From assembly GCA_017893485.1 (NCBI GenBank), contig CM030366.1, positions 97,178,585 through 97,242,584 on the forward strand: a stretch of DNA of 64,000 nucleotides. The letters run 5' to 3'. Positions 45,101 through 56,559 of the stretch are shown here, in pieces. The notes beneath the pieces are model-generated. The model was not told the DNA's origin. It saw only the letters and a program-made list of their open reading frames with translations, and did not search any database. Origin of the DNA: Hemerocallis citrina (taxonomy: Eukaryota; Streptophyta; Magnoliopsida; Asparagales; Asphodelaceae). How positions within the stretch are numbered: the stretch's first letter is position 1; each line of letters opens with the position of its first letter. The position numbers and the translations under genes were made by a program.

Positions 45101-45540
45101 TACAACTCAATGAAATTCTGTACAAATACAAAGAACAACTTGCGGCTCACTCACACTCGGCTGGAAAACTCAAACTCGGCACTTCCTTCGGGGCTCCTCT
45201 CACCCTCGGCCGGACCGACCTGGGTAGAGACTCCTGCCACCGAGCTTCTTGCATCTTCTGGCTGGGCTACTTCAAATAAAAACGTCGGAGACCACCCCGA
45301 CATGGAGTTGCTTGCCTCCTCAATCAGACCCGTGCCCTACACCAACTTCAGTCTTTGGATCTCCAGCTCTTTCTCAATCACAGCCTCGCGAAGGAAAGAC
45401 TTCGAGGCCGACCGCCCACTCGAGGCATCCGAGATGGATCAGTCTGTCTCGATTACCCACCAGTCCCTGTTGGCTATAGCTTTCTTCAGACGAGCCACCT
45501 CCAGACTGAGCTCCCTAGCCTTGTTTGTAAAATAATTTAC
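45100..45540 (-). pseudogene. Tat-3 reverse-strand coiled-coil remnant
   Basis: On the reverse strand a heptad-like segment (ARELSLEVARLKKAIANRDW) lies near 45535-45470 and continues with Ser/Glu-rich sequence. It resembles in style the second coiled-coil frames of Tat-2 at 18895-20299 and has the same position relative to the extra gene. It is short and interrupted; assignment is tentative. Confidence 0.35.
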
Positions 45541-45845
45541 AGCGGCCACTCGATCACAAGCCTATTTTCGCTGGCGAGCCAGAGCCACTTCCAATGCCTC
45601 CTTCCCAGCTCGGACCTGGGATACCTCGGCAGAAACCGGATCGGCTCCCAAGGTCTCGTGCGTCTATCCAAGCACAAGAAGAAACAAACAATCACACGGA
45701 AAGCTAGAAAAATGCACAAGTTACAAAGCCTCGGCCCAAAAAAGTATATTTCATTTCTTTCAAAAAATTGATACAAAAGCAGCTGTGGTTAGTCCGCTCG
45801 AGGCATTTACATCAAAAAAAATAAAAACAAAACAAAAAGAAAAAA

Positions 45846-48225
45846 CTATTTTATTCTTGGGGGGGGTGGCACCTCATCTTCGGCCTGGATGCCCCCCGCT
45901 TCGTCGCCCCCCGGGGTCGGCGGAAGGTTCGCCTCCCAACCATAGTAAAGGTGGTCCACGCTCTGCTCGGGGTAGATCTGCCTGAAGTGCGCCTTAGCCT
46001 GCTCATACGCCTCGTCCTGTGCTATAATCAGTGCTTCCACCAAGGCTGCCTCCATCCTCTTCAGGGCCTTCCGCCCCTTCTCCACCTCCTCCTCAATCCT
46101 CTCCTTGAGACGATCCACGTTTGCCTTGTGGATGTCGGAGAGCGAGGCTATCTGGGCCTCGTGGACGATCACCATAGTCTGGGCCTCTTTCAGATCGTCC
46201 GTAGCCTTGTTCAGCTCGCAGAGGTACTTCTCCGCGTTCCTCCTCTCGATGTAGATCTCCTTCTCCAAGCACTTTTGGAAGTGCTGACCATGGAGCATCG
46301 CCTGTCCGAGGGGAAAAAGATCAGAAAAATTCCACCAAGTTAAAACTAGGGGAAAATGTGCCGAACTAACTCACCGAAATATGCGCTTGGGACCAGCGCA
46401 TGAAGGCCTGCTCGACCGTCTGCGATGCCTGTGCCATGAAGTCATGCTAGGTGCCGGCCTTCGTGACGAACTCAACCGCCATGGGCCCGTCGAGCAGACT
46501 GTCCCCCTGCACGATCGACCAATCGGGGGCGAAGGGCCGCAGTCCCTGTTGGCCCACCATCTGCTCGGCGGTGGGGCGTGGCGGGGGAAGCCTCTTCCCC
46601 GGGGCATCAACAGTTTTTCCCGAATTGCCCCCTGCATCCTGGGGCACCCTCGGTGTGGGGGGGGGGGGGTGATGCTTCTTGGCCTTCTTTGCCTGAGAAG
46701 GCTCCTCGGCTACCGGGGCTAGCCCCTTTGTGGACGCCCCGGCCTGAGCGGCCAGCTTCTCTTGCTCTGCCTTCTTCTTATTTTGCATATCCGCCCTCCC
46801 CTTCGCAGCAATGGCCAGCAAGGCTCGCCTATCATCCACCTATTCGGAAGTCATCTCTGCAAGAATGAAAAAAGAGGCTAAAGTTAACACGAAGGCAGAA
46901 AGATAAAAAATTCAGAACGAAACATACTAGGGTCGGCCGGGCTCAGTCCGGCCCGAGCGAGGTGTAGCTCAGTCACTCGAGGCCACTCAATACTGTGCCC
47001 CCCTACTATCTTCTCCACTCGCTTCCACTCCTTTGCAGATAAGTCACTTTGCTTCGGAGGTTTATGGTATGGCTTGAAGAAACTCCACTGGGTCGGTATT
47101 CCCCAAGCATTCTCACTCCGCACCACGAAATACTTCTCTTTCCACCCTTTAATGGAATCCGGATGGCCGTGCATGATCTTCTTGTGCGGCCTGGGTGAGA
47201 AGTAGAAAATCCCTTCTGGATCTCCCAGCGAGCTGATCCCTAGGATGGCTCGAAAGTACGTCAATCTCGGCTTCACCCCCTTCTCTTAGCACCTCAGAAT
47301 AAAACAGGTCAAGTGCTTCCAAGAATTCAGGCCATACTGCATGGGGCATAGCTTCGCCCAATTCAAGACCCTCTTAACAAAGGGATGCAGAGGCAGCCTC
47401 AGGCCCGAGGCGAAGGCATCCTCAGGAAACATACAATAGCCCGGCGCCAGGACTGTGGTGGGACGAATGCCGGGGCTCAGAATGAAGACTTCGAACTCCC
47501 ACGGGATGAAATAAGAGGCCCTCAGAATGTGGAGATAGTCCGCCCTCAAGATGCACGGGATGCCGTCCATCCGAATCTTCACCCGGCCCTCTTCACCTGG
47601 CACGGGAGGGATGGGGCCAATGTCCTTAATATCATCAGGATACGTCCGAATCGACCCCAGATTTTTGAAGAAGATTGGAGGGAACTCGAGCCCCGGCCTG
47701 GGTGCATATTCATCTTTCGGAGGAGGATTGTCAGGGATAGTTAGCTTCCGCTTCTTCCGGCGAGGACGAGCCTTCCTCTCGGGAGATGGCATCGACAGGG
47801 GTGGAAGAGGTGGAAGGTCCTCCCCGACCGACCTTCCTATTGTGCCTTCGCCAGCACCCCCTTCAGCGTCCTTATCCTCATCATCAACAGTGCCCTCATC
47901 CTCCTCATCCTCATCATCGGTATCCTCTTCGCCTTCGTCGCCCTGGTCCTCCTCGTTCTCTTCCTCCTCCTCTTCGCCCTCGGTGCCCTAATCCTCCTGA
48001 TTCTCCTCATCCTCTTCCTCCCCTCTTTGCCCTTGCCTACAGGCTCCTTCCCCGGCCTTCGAGATCTCAATGGCGACACTATGAAGAATACATCATCATT
48101 ACCAGCCGACCCAGGGTCTGTCAGGACCTCCTGCTTCACCTTATACTTGCTAAAGGACGAGGACGTCTCAGACTCGGACTCCTTCGCGGAGCAGTCCGAC
48201 GAGCTGACCACGGATCCAGACTAAA
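45846..48225 (-). pseudogene. Tat-3 antisense extra gene, Transposase_28-like, decayed
   Basis: This corresponds exon by exon to the Tat-2 extra gene. Exon 1 (about 48225 to 46928) has an acidic run and the conserved core (FASGLRLPLHPFVKRVLNW, SWKHLTCFILRC, then YFRAILGISS). Exon 2 (46856 to 46375) includes PDWSIVQGDS. Exon 3 (46301 to 45846) is coiled coil. Introns start GTATGT and GTGAGT and have the same phases (1 and 0) as in Tat-2. In-frame stops lie near 47988, 47287, 46843 and 46448, and no clear start ATG is left. It is opposite in strand to gag, as in Tat-2. Confidence 0.78.
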
Positions 48226-48376
48226 CACGCAACATTACAAAACAGAGAATACTAACCTGAAGAATTATCGAACGATCACCGGAAAAAGTCGCCGACGGCA
48301 GGTGAAACCCTGTTCTTGAAATAGTGGAGAATGAGAGTAAAGAAATGAAGAAGAAAAAGTGAAGAGGGGGGAGGGG

Positions 48377-48384
48377 ATTTATAA
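48377..48384 (-). promoter_or_regulatory. TATA box of the Tat-3 antisense extra gene
   Basis: TTATAAAT on the reverse strand lies about 150-160 bases before the first exon. It is followed by a C/T-rich leader and a possible leader intron (CAGGTTAGT...GTTTAG, about 48260-48225). The same arrangement is seen in Tat-2 and Tat-4. Confidence 0.6.
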
Positions 48385-48560
48385 GGAGAAAGCGACTCCT
48401 CAATTTCCGCAATTAAGATCTGGCCGTTGGATCTTAACCATCATAGATCTAACGGCCGCTAAGATTTGGAGACGCTTCGATCCTTGCCCTCCTGACATTA
48501 GCAGTGAACGCGGAATTACCCAAACTACCCCAGGCCTTTCTTCCCCACACAGCACACTTT
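48385..48560. other. Tat-3 spacer upstream of the antisense promoter
   Basis: Unique sequence, no gene seen. Confidence 0.3.
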
Positions 48561-48569
48561 TTCGACAAG

Positions 48570-49270
48570 TCAATGAAGCTCGGGGCTCGGATGGCACCGC
48601 GAGCCACAATTCCTCTTCTATTTTTACAGAAGGATCGACGCTCGGATGGCACCACGAGCCACAATTCCTCTTTTATTCCACAGAAGGGTCGACGCTCAGA
48701 TGACACCGCGAGCCACAATTCCTCTTCTATTCCACAGAAGGGTCAACGCTCGGATGGCACCGCGTGCCACAATTCTTCTTTTATTCTACAGAAGGGTCGA
48801 AGCTCGGATGTCATCGCGAGCCACAATTCCTTTTCTATTTTTACAGAAGGGTCGACGCTCGGATGGCACCGCGAGCAACAATTCTTCTTCTATTCTACAG
48901 AAGGGTTGACGCTCGGATGTCATCGCGAGCCAAAATTCCTCTTCTATTTTTACAGAAGGGTCGACGCTCGGATGGCACCGCAAGCCACAATTCATCTTCT
49001 ATTCCACAGAAGGGTCGACGCTCGGATGGCACCGCGAGCCACAATTCCTCTTCTATTCCACAGAAGGGTCGACGCTCGGATGGCACCGTGAGCCACAATT
49101 CCTCTTCTATTCCACAGAAGGGTCAACGCTCGGATGGCATCGCGAGCCACAATTTCTCTTCTACTGTTATGGAAGGGTCGACGCTCGGATAGCATCGCGA
49201 GCCAAAATTCCCCTTTTATTCTTACAGAAGGGTCGACGCTCGGATGGCACCGCATGCCCCGTCTCTATTT
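48570..49270 (+). repeat. about 58-bp tandem array in Tat-3 (about 12 units)
   Basis: The unit is built on GAAGGGTCGACGCTCGGATG, GCACCGCGAGCCACAATTCC and TCTTCTATTCCACA. Regular spacing leaves long frames on both strands that are artefacts. Each unit carries a GTCGAC. Confidence 0.9.
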
Positions 49271-49760
49271 TTTATCATAAAGCTCGGAGCTCAGATGCCA
49301 TCGCGAGCCGCAACTACCCCTCTATATTATTCAGGGGGACCGGAGCACGGATGACACCGCGAGCCCCAGAGTCTCGCTTTATCCTACAGCAGGGGGCTCG
49401 ACTGCCGACCCTCGGAGCTCGACAAACCGAGCCCCGTCTCACCTAACCTCGATGTCATCTCGCTCTTCCAACTAGCGAGAGGACCGTCTACCGACCCCAG
49501 GCGCTCGACAATGCCGACCAACGCCAGCCGAAAGACTCCTAAAGCATTAAATACAATGAAATCATCCAGTTTCTACTACCAAGTGTAGGGGCTCGGACCT
49601 CGGATGTCACTGCGAGCCCCAGAAGCACTCCCCTATTCACAAGGGGCTCGGAGCTCGGATGACACTGCGAGCCCCTACAGCCCTCCTCTATTCCCAGGAG
49701 ACTCGGAGCTCGGATGAAATCGCGAGCCCCAAAAATTCTTCTCAAGCAAGGGGCTCGCTG
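49271..49760 (+). repeat. diverged GCTCGGATG-type repeats in Tat-3
   Basis: Units share GGAGCTCGGATGACACTGCG and GAGCCCC and are spaced about 60 bp, clearest from 49590 to 49745. They look like degenerate relatives of the preceding array. Confidence 0.65.
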
Positions 49761-50250
49761 ACCGACCCCCTATGCTCGGAGAGCCGATTTCCAACCCAAC
49801 AGGCGTTGGCATCCCCTCGCTCTTCCAACTAGCAAGGGGGTCGCCTGCCGACCCTCTAAGCTCGTCTGCTGATCCTCTAAGCTCGTCCACCAACCCCCTA
49901 TGCTCGGCGAGCCGATCTCCAACCCAACAGGCGTTGGCATCCCCTCGCTCTTCCAACTAGCGAGGGGGTCGCCTGCCGACCCTCTAACCTCGTCTACTGA
50001 CCCTCTAAGCTCGTCCGCCAACCCTCAACGCTCGGCGTGCCGATCTCCAGCCCAACGGGCATTGGCGCTCCTTGCTCTTCCAACTGGTGAGGGGGTCGTC
50101 TGCCGACCCTCGAAGCTTGCCGACTGACCCTCTATACCCGGTGCGCCGATCTCCAGCCCAACGGGCGTTGGCATCCCCTTGCTCTTCCAACTAGCGAGGG
50201 GTCGTTTGCCGACCCTCGAAGCTCGTCTGCCGACCCTAAGGTTCGGCAAG
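49760..50250 (+). repeat. about 128-bp tandem array in Tat-3 (four units)
   Basis: Markers GGCGTTGGCATCCCCTCGCT and TCTTCCAACTAGCGAGGGG recur at about 49800, 49930, 50050 and 50165. Adjacent open frames start 49772 and 49900, 128 bp apart. Confidence 0.88.
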
Positions 50251-50426
50251 CATCACTCCAACCCCTCTACACAGCATCCTGCGCAAAACTCCGACGAGGG
50301 ATCCCTTCCTTCTAACCCCTGGCCTCTTCTGGAAGTAGCAAATTCTACTTTCTCACCGCACCCTCCACCCTGCTCTTCCTACAGAGGCGAAGAACCACTC
50401 CTACACGGCTGGTTCACCGAGCCCTC

Positions 50427-50443
50427 CAGGAGTGTGGGGCTTG
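50427..50443 (+). other. polypurine tract of Tat-3
   Basis: AGGAGTGTGGGGCTTG lies directly before the 3' LTR, parallel to Tat-2 and Tat-4. Confidence 0.78.
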
Positions 50444-51027
50444 TGATATGGGTTGGATGACGTGGCCCCTCCTGGGCCACAGGATCCCCTTCAAAATGCG
50501 CGCGCCTCTTGATCTTCCAGATCTGCCACGTCAGCACTGGAAAACCACCCTGGCCTCTGCCACGTCAGCCCGAAAACCGCTTGGGCCCTTTCCACATCAG
50601 CCCTATACCGCCCGGGTTTCCACCGCTTCAACCCCATGGGCAACTGGGTCCGGACCCGGCCCCAAACGGGTCTAGACCCGGTTGGCATCTTCTATAAATA
50701 CCAGACCCCTGCTCCTTTTCCAGGTAATCGATCTTTTCCCACTCAAATCCTAGTTACTGTTACTCTCTCTCAGTAGCTGACTAGATCGTCGGAGGGTCTG
50801 CCACCGGGACCAACCCCGGTGTTCCTAGACCGTCTGCAGGTACACGAGACCTCGGATTCGAGCCTCCCGATCCGAGCCGAGCATCCAGCCTCCACCTCAC
50901 TCCTGCCTACTTCCGTACTGTTCGCCCGGCCGAGGACCGTCTGCGTAGGAGTTTTCTCTATCAATACAAATCGAGTAAGAACTCACACCTGGTGCATCCA
51001 CACGTCTCCTAAAAACAAACTGCATCA
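50444..51027 (+). repeat. Tat-3 3' LTR
   Basis: It starts TGATATGGGTTGG and ends CTGCATCA, followed by GTGAT (51028-51032). A TATAAATA box is at 50693-50700. It is longer than the 5' copy because of an extra GGGTCTAGACCCGG-type segment near 50665. Confidence 0.92.
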
Positions 51028-51032
51028 GTGAT

Positions 51033-51260
51033 AAATGAAAATTTCATAAAATTTACACATAGAGTTATAAACTTGTTCACAATATATCTATATAATAAAA
51101 CAAAAAGAAAGCTATCAAGTGGCTCTCCTTCAATCCCCCTCAAATCAAAGGCCCAGATCTAATATCAAAAAACACATTTTTTCCCCAAAATTTTCCCCCA
51201 AAACTCAAATTCAAATCTCTCCAAAACAACTCCTTTATTCTGTCCCTCTCTCTCTCTCTC

Positions 51261-51299
<39 letters not shown>

Positions 51300-51604
51300 A
51301 TGGAAATATGGACCTTTATTTACAACTAATTATTGTCATACTATTTAAACTTGAGCTACATAATTGTTGATTCACTGTTTATAAGGCTTTTCATGCTTTA
51401 TCGTTCTAAAGACTATAATAACAAACTTCATATCTTTTGTTGCTGTAGTAAAAGTTTTAACAATCTATCTAAAACCCACTTTGGTCATGTGTCTTACAGT
51501 ATCAAATTGGTTGTCCATACATTGAGAAAACAGCCAACAGTATTTATTAATTCAATGTGCACGAAGAATCTTGGCGATATTTAACTGAACTAGGAGGTTA
51601 CAGT
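51033..51604. other. intergenic DNA, no gene seen
   Basis: AT-rich sequence with no supported gene. It contains the CT/CA microsatellite listed separately. Confidence 0.4.
51244..51297. repeat. (CT)n-(CA)n compound microsatellite
   Basis: A CT run followed by about 15 CA dinucleotides. Confidence 0.95.
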
Positions 51605-51613
51605 ATACAAATG

Positions 51614-51787
51614 GAGAAATGCTAGACATAGATGTAATTTTACTCCAAACATACATGGGGCTTGTCTTTTAGTGATTGGTGTGTCCGTTAATCACAAAAA
51701 AAGAAAATGGATAAGACCCAACAATCACTAAAAGACAAGCCCCATGTAAGCTTGGGATAGAATCTCATGTAAGTTTAGCATTTCTCA
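51614..51787. mobile_element. Mutator-type MITE (174 bp) with 9-bp target duplication
   Basis: The flanks are ATACAAATG at 51605-51613 and 51788-51796. The ends are inverted: GAGAAATGCTAGACAT pairs imperfectly with ATGTAAGTTTAGCATTTCTC. A longer inner pair (CATGGGGCTTGTCTTTTAGT and its complement) makes the element nearly one foldback. A 9-bp duplication points to the Mutator superfamily. There is no coding capacity. Confidence 0.85.
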
Positions 51788-51796
51788 TACAAATGA

Positions 51797-52035
51797 GTTC
51801 TCAGACGGCGTAATAGACATGCAAGAGTACACTTAAACCGACTTCCAGTTATAGCCCCATACGTTCATTTTAAGAAAATTATACATCTTTTATTAATTTA
51901 TTTATTTACTTTTTGGCTAAGGTTGTAATGTCATTTGTCGATAGAAAATTTCTGAAAAGGTTAAATAAGATAGTATGTTATGTTAGGAAATAGTGTTGAG
52001 TTTGCAACAACCGAACCAATAAATAAACCACCAAG
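51797..52035. other. intergenic DNA, no gene seen
   Basis: AT-rich sequence between the MITE and the Tat-4 LTR. CCAAG at 52031-52035 would be the Tat-4 target site; its partner is outside the window. Confidence 0.35.
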
Positions 52036-52546
52036 TGATGCTGTTTGTTTTTGGGGTGTGGGGGCAACATGTGTGAGTTCTTGTGTTTTGTATAGTGGAA
52101 GTCCGTATGCGGTACTGGCCCTGGTCCGACCCTGGGTTGCGGGAGCCAACTCGGAGGTAAGAGCAAAGAGGTAGAGGCGAGTGGCTCGGCTCGGATGTAA
52201 TGGCTCGGTTCGGGTCTTCTGTACCTGCACACTACCTAGAAACACCGGGAGAAGTCCCAGTGACAGGCCATTCGACGATCTAGTCAGTCACTGGAAAAGA
52301 GACTGGGCAGCTAGGGTTCGGGTGGGGAAAGTTTTTATTATTACTTGCCAAAGTGAGGAGGGGGTTGAGTATTTATAGGCAGGGGTAAACGGGTCTGGAG
52401 CCCTAATAGGTCGGGTTGGACCCGTTTGGCCATGGGCCGGAGCTGGCTGGGGCCCATTGGACTGTAGCTGACCTGATGATCACAGGGGGGAGGGTCCAGA
52501 GGAGATCAGAGGGTCCTAATTGTGCCACTTCATTTATTCCATATCA
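52036..52546 (-). repeat. Tat-4 3' LTR
   Basis: It runs from TGATGCTGTTTG to CCATATCA (sense start TGATATGGAAT on the reverse strand), with a TATAAATA box near 52371. It shows the uninterrupted version of the site hit by the CACTA in Tat-1. Confidence 0.9.
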
Positions 52547-52563
52547 CAAGCCCCCTATTCCTG
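52547..52563 (-). other. polypurine tract of Tat-4
   Basis: On the reverse strand it reads AGGAATAGGGGGCTTG, directly before the LTR. Confidence 0.75.
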
Positions 52564-52739
52564 TGGGACTGTGCCTGGCTGGTCGTGGAGGAGTAGTCGG
52601 GTTTCATGAAGGAGAGTGGGAAGAGAGTTCCTGTAGCTTAGGCCGGTTGGGGTCGGCGCTGGGCTACTTAGGCCCCCATGGCTGAGCACGAGGGCTTCGG
52701 AGGCCGAGCATGGGGGTCTACTGTCGAGTAGGTCGTGGT

Positions 52740-54060
52740 GATTCCCTTTTGTTCATAATGATGGATGAGGTTAGCTCGGAGTGTCGAGGCGTACAGGGGT
52801 TGGCTGGACGATCAAGACCAAGTGATTTGGCTTGTGGAAGCTACTCCTGTGCTCGAGATCTAGATCGACCGTCGAGGCTGATGGGGGTCGGCAAGACGAG
52901 CAAGAACAAGTGACATGGCTTTGTTAAAGCTACGCCTGTACTCGAGACCTAGGTCGACCGTCGAGGCCTATGGCGGTCGACAAGACGAGCGGGACCAAGT
53001 GACTTGGCTTGTTGAAGTTACCACTGTGCTCGAAATATAGGTCGACCATCGAGGCTTATGGGGTCGGCAAGCCGAGCAAGACCAAGTAACTTGGCTTGTT
53101 GAAGCTACTCCTGTGCTCGAGATAAGGTCGACCATCGAGGCTTATGGGGGTCGGCGAGACGAGCGAGCCCACGTGATTTGGCTTGTGGAAGCTACCCCTG
53201 TGCTTGAGATGTAGGTCGACCATCGAGGCTTATAGGGTTCGGCGAGACAAGCGAGCCCAAGTGATTTTGGCTTATAAAAGCTACCCCTGTGCTCGAGACC
53301 TAGGTCGACCGTCGAGGCCTATGGGGGTCGGCAAGGCGAGTGGGACCAAGTGACTTGGCTTGTTGAAGCTACCCCTGTGCACGAGATATAGGTCGACCAT
53401 CGAGGCTTATGGGGGTTGGCAAGCCGAGCAAGACCAAGTGACTTGGCTTGTTGAAGCTACCCCTGTGCTCGAGATGTAGGTCGACCATCGAGGCTTATAG
53501 GGGTCGGCGATACGAGCGAGCCCACATGATTTGGCTTGTGGAAGCTACCCCTGTGCATGAGATGTAGGTCGACCATCGAGGCTTATGGGGGTCGGCGAGA
53601 CGAGCGAGCCCAAGTGATTTTGGCTTGTGGAAGCTACCCCTGTGCTCGAGATGTAGGTCGACCGTTGAGGCTGATGGGGGTCGGCAAGACGAGGGAGACC
53701 AAGTGACCTGGCTTTGTGGAAGCTACCCCTGTGCTTGAGATATAGGTCGACCATCGAAGCTTATAGGGGTCGGCAAGCCGAGAAAGACCAAGTGACTTGG
53801 CTTGTTGAAGCTACCCCTGTGCTCGAAATATAGGTCGACCATCAAGGCTTATGGGGGTCGGCAAGACGAGTGAACCTAAGAGACTTGGCTTTGTGGAAGC
53901 TACCCCTGTGCTCGAGATGTAGGTCGACCGTCGAGGCTTATGGGCGTCGGCGAGACCAGAGAGCCCAAGTGACTGGGCTTGTGGAAGCTACGCCTGTGCT
54001 CAAGATATAGGTCGACCATCGAGGCTTACGGGGGTCGGCGAGACGAGCGAGCCCAAGAGA
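52740..54060. repeat. 88-bp tandem array in Tat-4 (about 14 units)
   Basis: TAGGTCGACC followed by (A/G)TCGAGGCTTATGGGGGTCGG recurs about every 88 bp from 52867 to 54012. Each unit also has AGCTACCCCTGTGCTCGAG. This array is in the same position as those between the extra gene and the 3' LTR in Tat-2 and Tat-3. Confidence 0.92.
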
Positions 54061-54126
54061 CTTTTTGCGAGAATTGAGGAGTCACATCAACCGTTTTTGT
54101 GGGAATCGAGGGGTCACAGTAAATCC

Positions 54127-54136
54127 CTTATATAAG
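54127..54136 (+). promoter_or_regulatory. TATA box of the Tat-4 antisense extra gene
   Basis: TTATATAAG lies about 150 bases before the ATG at 54282 and is followed by a C/T-rich leader (TTACTTTTACTCCATC) like that of Tat-2. Confidence 0.6.
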
Positions 54137-54281
54137 TCAAACCCACTTCCCATTTCTCATTTCTTACTTTTACTCCATCTCTCTAAGATCCAGAGCTTCT
54201 CTCTCTAGGATTTTTCGGCCACCGTCGACGTGTTTTCCAGCGATATTCCGTGCAAGCCTTACTCAGGTTAGTTTTTTTTAT

Positions 54282-54976
54282 CATGTCTAGGGCTCAGTCC
54301 GGCTCCTTCGCTTCTACTTCTGATAGTGTTGTCCATACGGGGTTATCGGATTCTTCAACTTCTTCAGATCCTCCGAAACCTTTGACTTCATGGGACACGG
54401 AGGACAAAGTGACCGTCGCCGATCCGTTGCGCACCTACATGCCGTTCGTGGTGGAGAGCAACGACTCAGGTGAGGAGGATACTGATGGTGAGGACGAAGA
54501 GGAGGACTCTCCCGAGGGGTCCCTTGCCAAGGGGATGCCGTCTACCGAAGAGGCCAGAACCGAGGGGGTTTGGCCGAGGGCTCGGGCTCCCCCTCTAGGG
54601 CTCCTACCCTCGAACCGTTGGCAACCCCGTCGCCTGAGAAGGCTTATAAAGCTCGGAAGAAGAAGGTGAAGTGGACTATGCCAAGCAGTCCGGATAGGGC
54701 AATTGCTCCTCGGCAATTAGGGGTCCCCTTCCTGCCGCAGCCTAGGTCGATCAGGAAGTACCCAGAGGACGTTGAAGATTTGGTCATCTACGGTGTACAA
54801 CCCTCGTCGTCGAGTCGGGTGAGGATTAAGATGGATGATACTCCCTTGGTTTTGAAGGGGAAGGACCTCTCGGTGATTCGCGCGAGCTACTTCATCGGGA
54901 GGGAGTTCGAGCTGATGGTCCCTAGCGTTGGTCTTCAATCTACCGATCCTCTTGCGCCCTGATACTGCATCTTCCC
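54282..54976 (+). pseudogene. Tat-4 antisense extra gene, N-terminal part
   Basis: It starts at the ATG at 54282 (MSRAQSGSF) with a Ser-rich and then acidic N-terminus. A frameshift near 54565 separates this from the conserved part (SIRKYPEDVEDLVIYG, IRASYFIGREFELMVPS). A TGA near 54960 interrupts it, and the solo LTR cuts it after YCIFP. The gene resumes at 58137 in the expected place. Confidence 0.8.
54972..54976. other. target site duplication TTCCC, left copy, of the solo LTR
   Basis: TTCCC at 54972-54976 is repeated at 58132-58136. Removing the insert rejoins the extra gene at the conserved motif. Confidence 0.9.
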
Positions 54977-55679
54977 TGTAGCGCCCCGAATTTCTAATAT
55001 AATATCTTAGAAAATACGTGGCACAATCCCAGCATCAACTTCAATGTAATAGTACACATAGCCCAAAAACACAAATAATTTTATTCAAACTTTTATTACA
55101 TCAATCTTTTTCAAACACAGCGGAAATACAAACACTTTGAATTACAACCTTCTTTTTACAACACTTCTTTTTACAAAATTTTACACAAAGCTCTATTATC
55201 ATCAGTTTATCTCAAAACTATCTCAAGTATCCAAGCCTCCAAACTCTAAGCAACAACCTGTAACACATGAGGCTAGAGATGATCCCTAGCCCCCAAAACT
55301 AAAGGGGTCAGTCAAAAATGGTGTGAGTAATATAAACAAACAAACAACATAAATAAACATTAAACATGGATTCTTAAACAACATGTATTGAACGAGAGAA
55401 ACATCTACTAAACATGTATTGTGAAGTAAGAATTGACAGGAAAACATGAAAACATCTAGTGTAGCTTAACTAAGTGTTAGAAGCAGAAAATAGGAAAACA
55501 CACGCATAAAACCAAGTCAAGTAAACACAATTCTATATGCGGACTCTCTAATGCGTACTTGTCGGAGTCTATGCATCCCATTCTACATAGGTCCGGTGCA
55601 AGCCATTAACGTCTCCATATAATAGGGTTCAATAGAAGAAAAAGGTACAAGTAGTTATAGATCAAACTATTCAACACCG

Positions 55680-56340
55680 CAGTTCGGATACCCGGCTATC
55701 AGTCACTCTCAACACCGCAGATTGGATACCCGGTTATCAATCACTATCAGTGACTCTCAACACCGCAGAGTATACCCAACCCCGGAGATCAATGACTCTC
55801 AATACCGCAGAATATACCCGACTATCAATCACTCTCAATACCACAGATCGGATACCCGGTTATCAGTCACTCTCAACACCGCAGATTGGATACCCGGTTA
55901 TCAATCACTATCAGTGATTCTCAACACCGCAGAGTATACCCAACCCCAGAGATCAATGACTCTCAACACCGCAGAGTATACCCAACTATCAATCACTCTC
56001 AATACCACAGATCGGATACCCGGTTATCAGTCACTCTCAACACCGCAGATTGGATACCCGGTTATCAATCACTATCAGTGATTCTCAACACCGCAGAGTA
56101 TACCCAACCCCAGAGATCAATGACTCTCAACACCGCAGAGTATACCCAACTATCAATCACTCTCAATACCACAGATCGGATACCCGGTTATCAGTCACTC
56201 TCAACACCGCAGACCGGATACCCGATTATCAATCACTCTCAGTGATTCTCAATACTGCAGAGTATACCCAACCCCGGAGATCAGTGACTCTCAACACCGC
56301 CGAATATACCCGACCCCAGAGATCAATGACTCTCAATATG
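55680..56340. repeat. 164-bp higher-order array of about 41-bp units in the solo LTR
   Basis: GATACCCGGTTATCA and CTCTCAACACCGCAGA alternate about every 41 bp. Identical frames start at 55722, 55886 and 56050, giving a 164-bp higher-order period. The open frames are artefacts. Confidence 0.92.
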
Positions 56341-56559
56341 TCCATAATTCACTAATCCATCGTCAAACGGTCAAAGGAGAAATCTCTCCACTCAACAAAA
56401 CCCAAGTCTTTAATAAATTCCATAATCCAAATCCAACAATAAAATATATTGAAAACGTGTGTTCTATAGAAGAATAATATTTATAAGGATAGGTTATAGA
56501 TCCAAAACATTTAAAGAAATAGTCGTTTAAAGAACATCAAAACACCTTAGAAAGGTATC

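Larger units (their letters stand above)
40363..51027 (+). mobile_element. Tat-3: 10.7 kb Tat-lineage element, gag-protease only, non-autonomous
   Basis: Complete LTRs (40363-40923 and 50444-51027) with a GTGAT duplication bound the element. Gag and protease are present, but the frame ends at 43412 just before RT. No RT, RNase H or integrase motif is found in the remaining 7 kb. That space holds tandem arrays and an antisense extra gene like that of Tat-2. LTRs differ by several percent plus a roughly 20-bp length change, so the insertion is older than the Tekay-like element or Tat-2. It would need another element's enzymes to move. Confidence 0.92.

Noticed and set aside
47786..48319. Pro/Arg-rich frame opposite the acidic segment of the Tat-3 extra gene
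   Set aside because: It is the complement of a Glu/Asp-rich coding run; the conserved protein is on the other strand.
48504..49192. Long frames on both strands with regular repeats, CRISPR-like at first sight
   Set aside because: Units of about 58 bp are contiguous with no unique spacers, on a plant retroelement; it is a tandem array. The same holds for 55680-56340 and 52740-54060.
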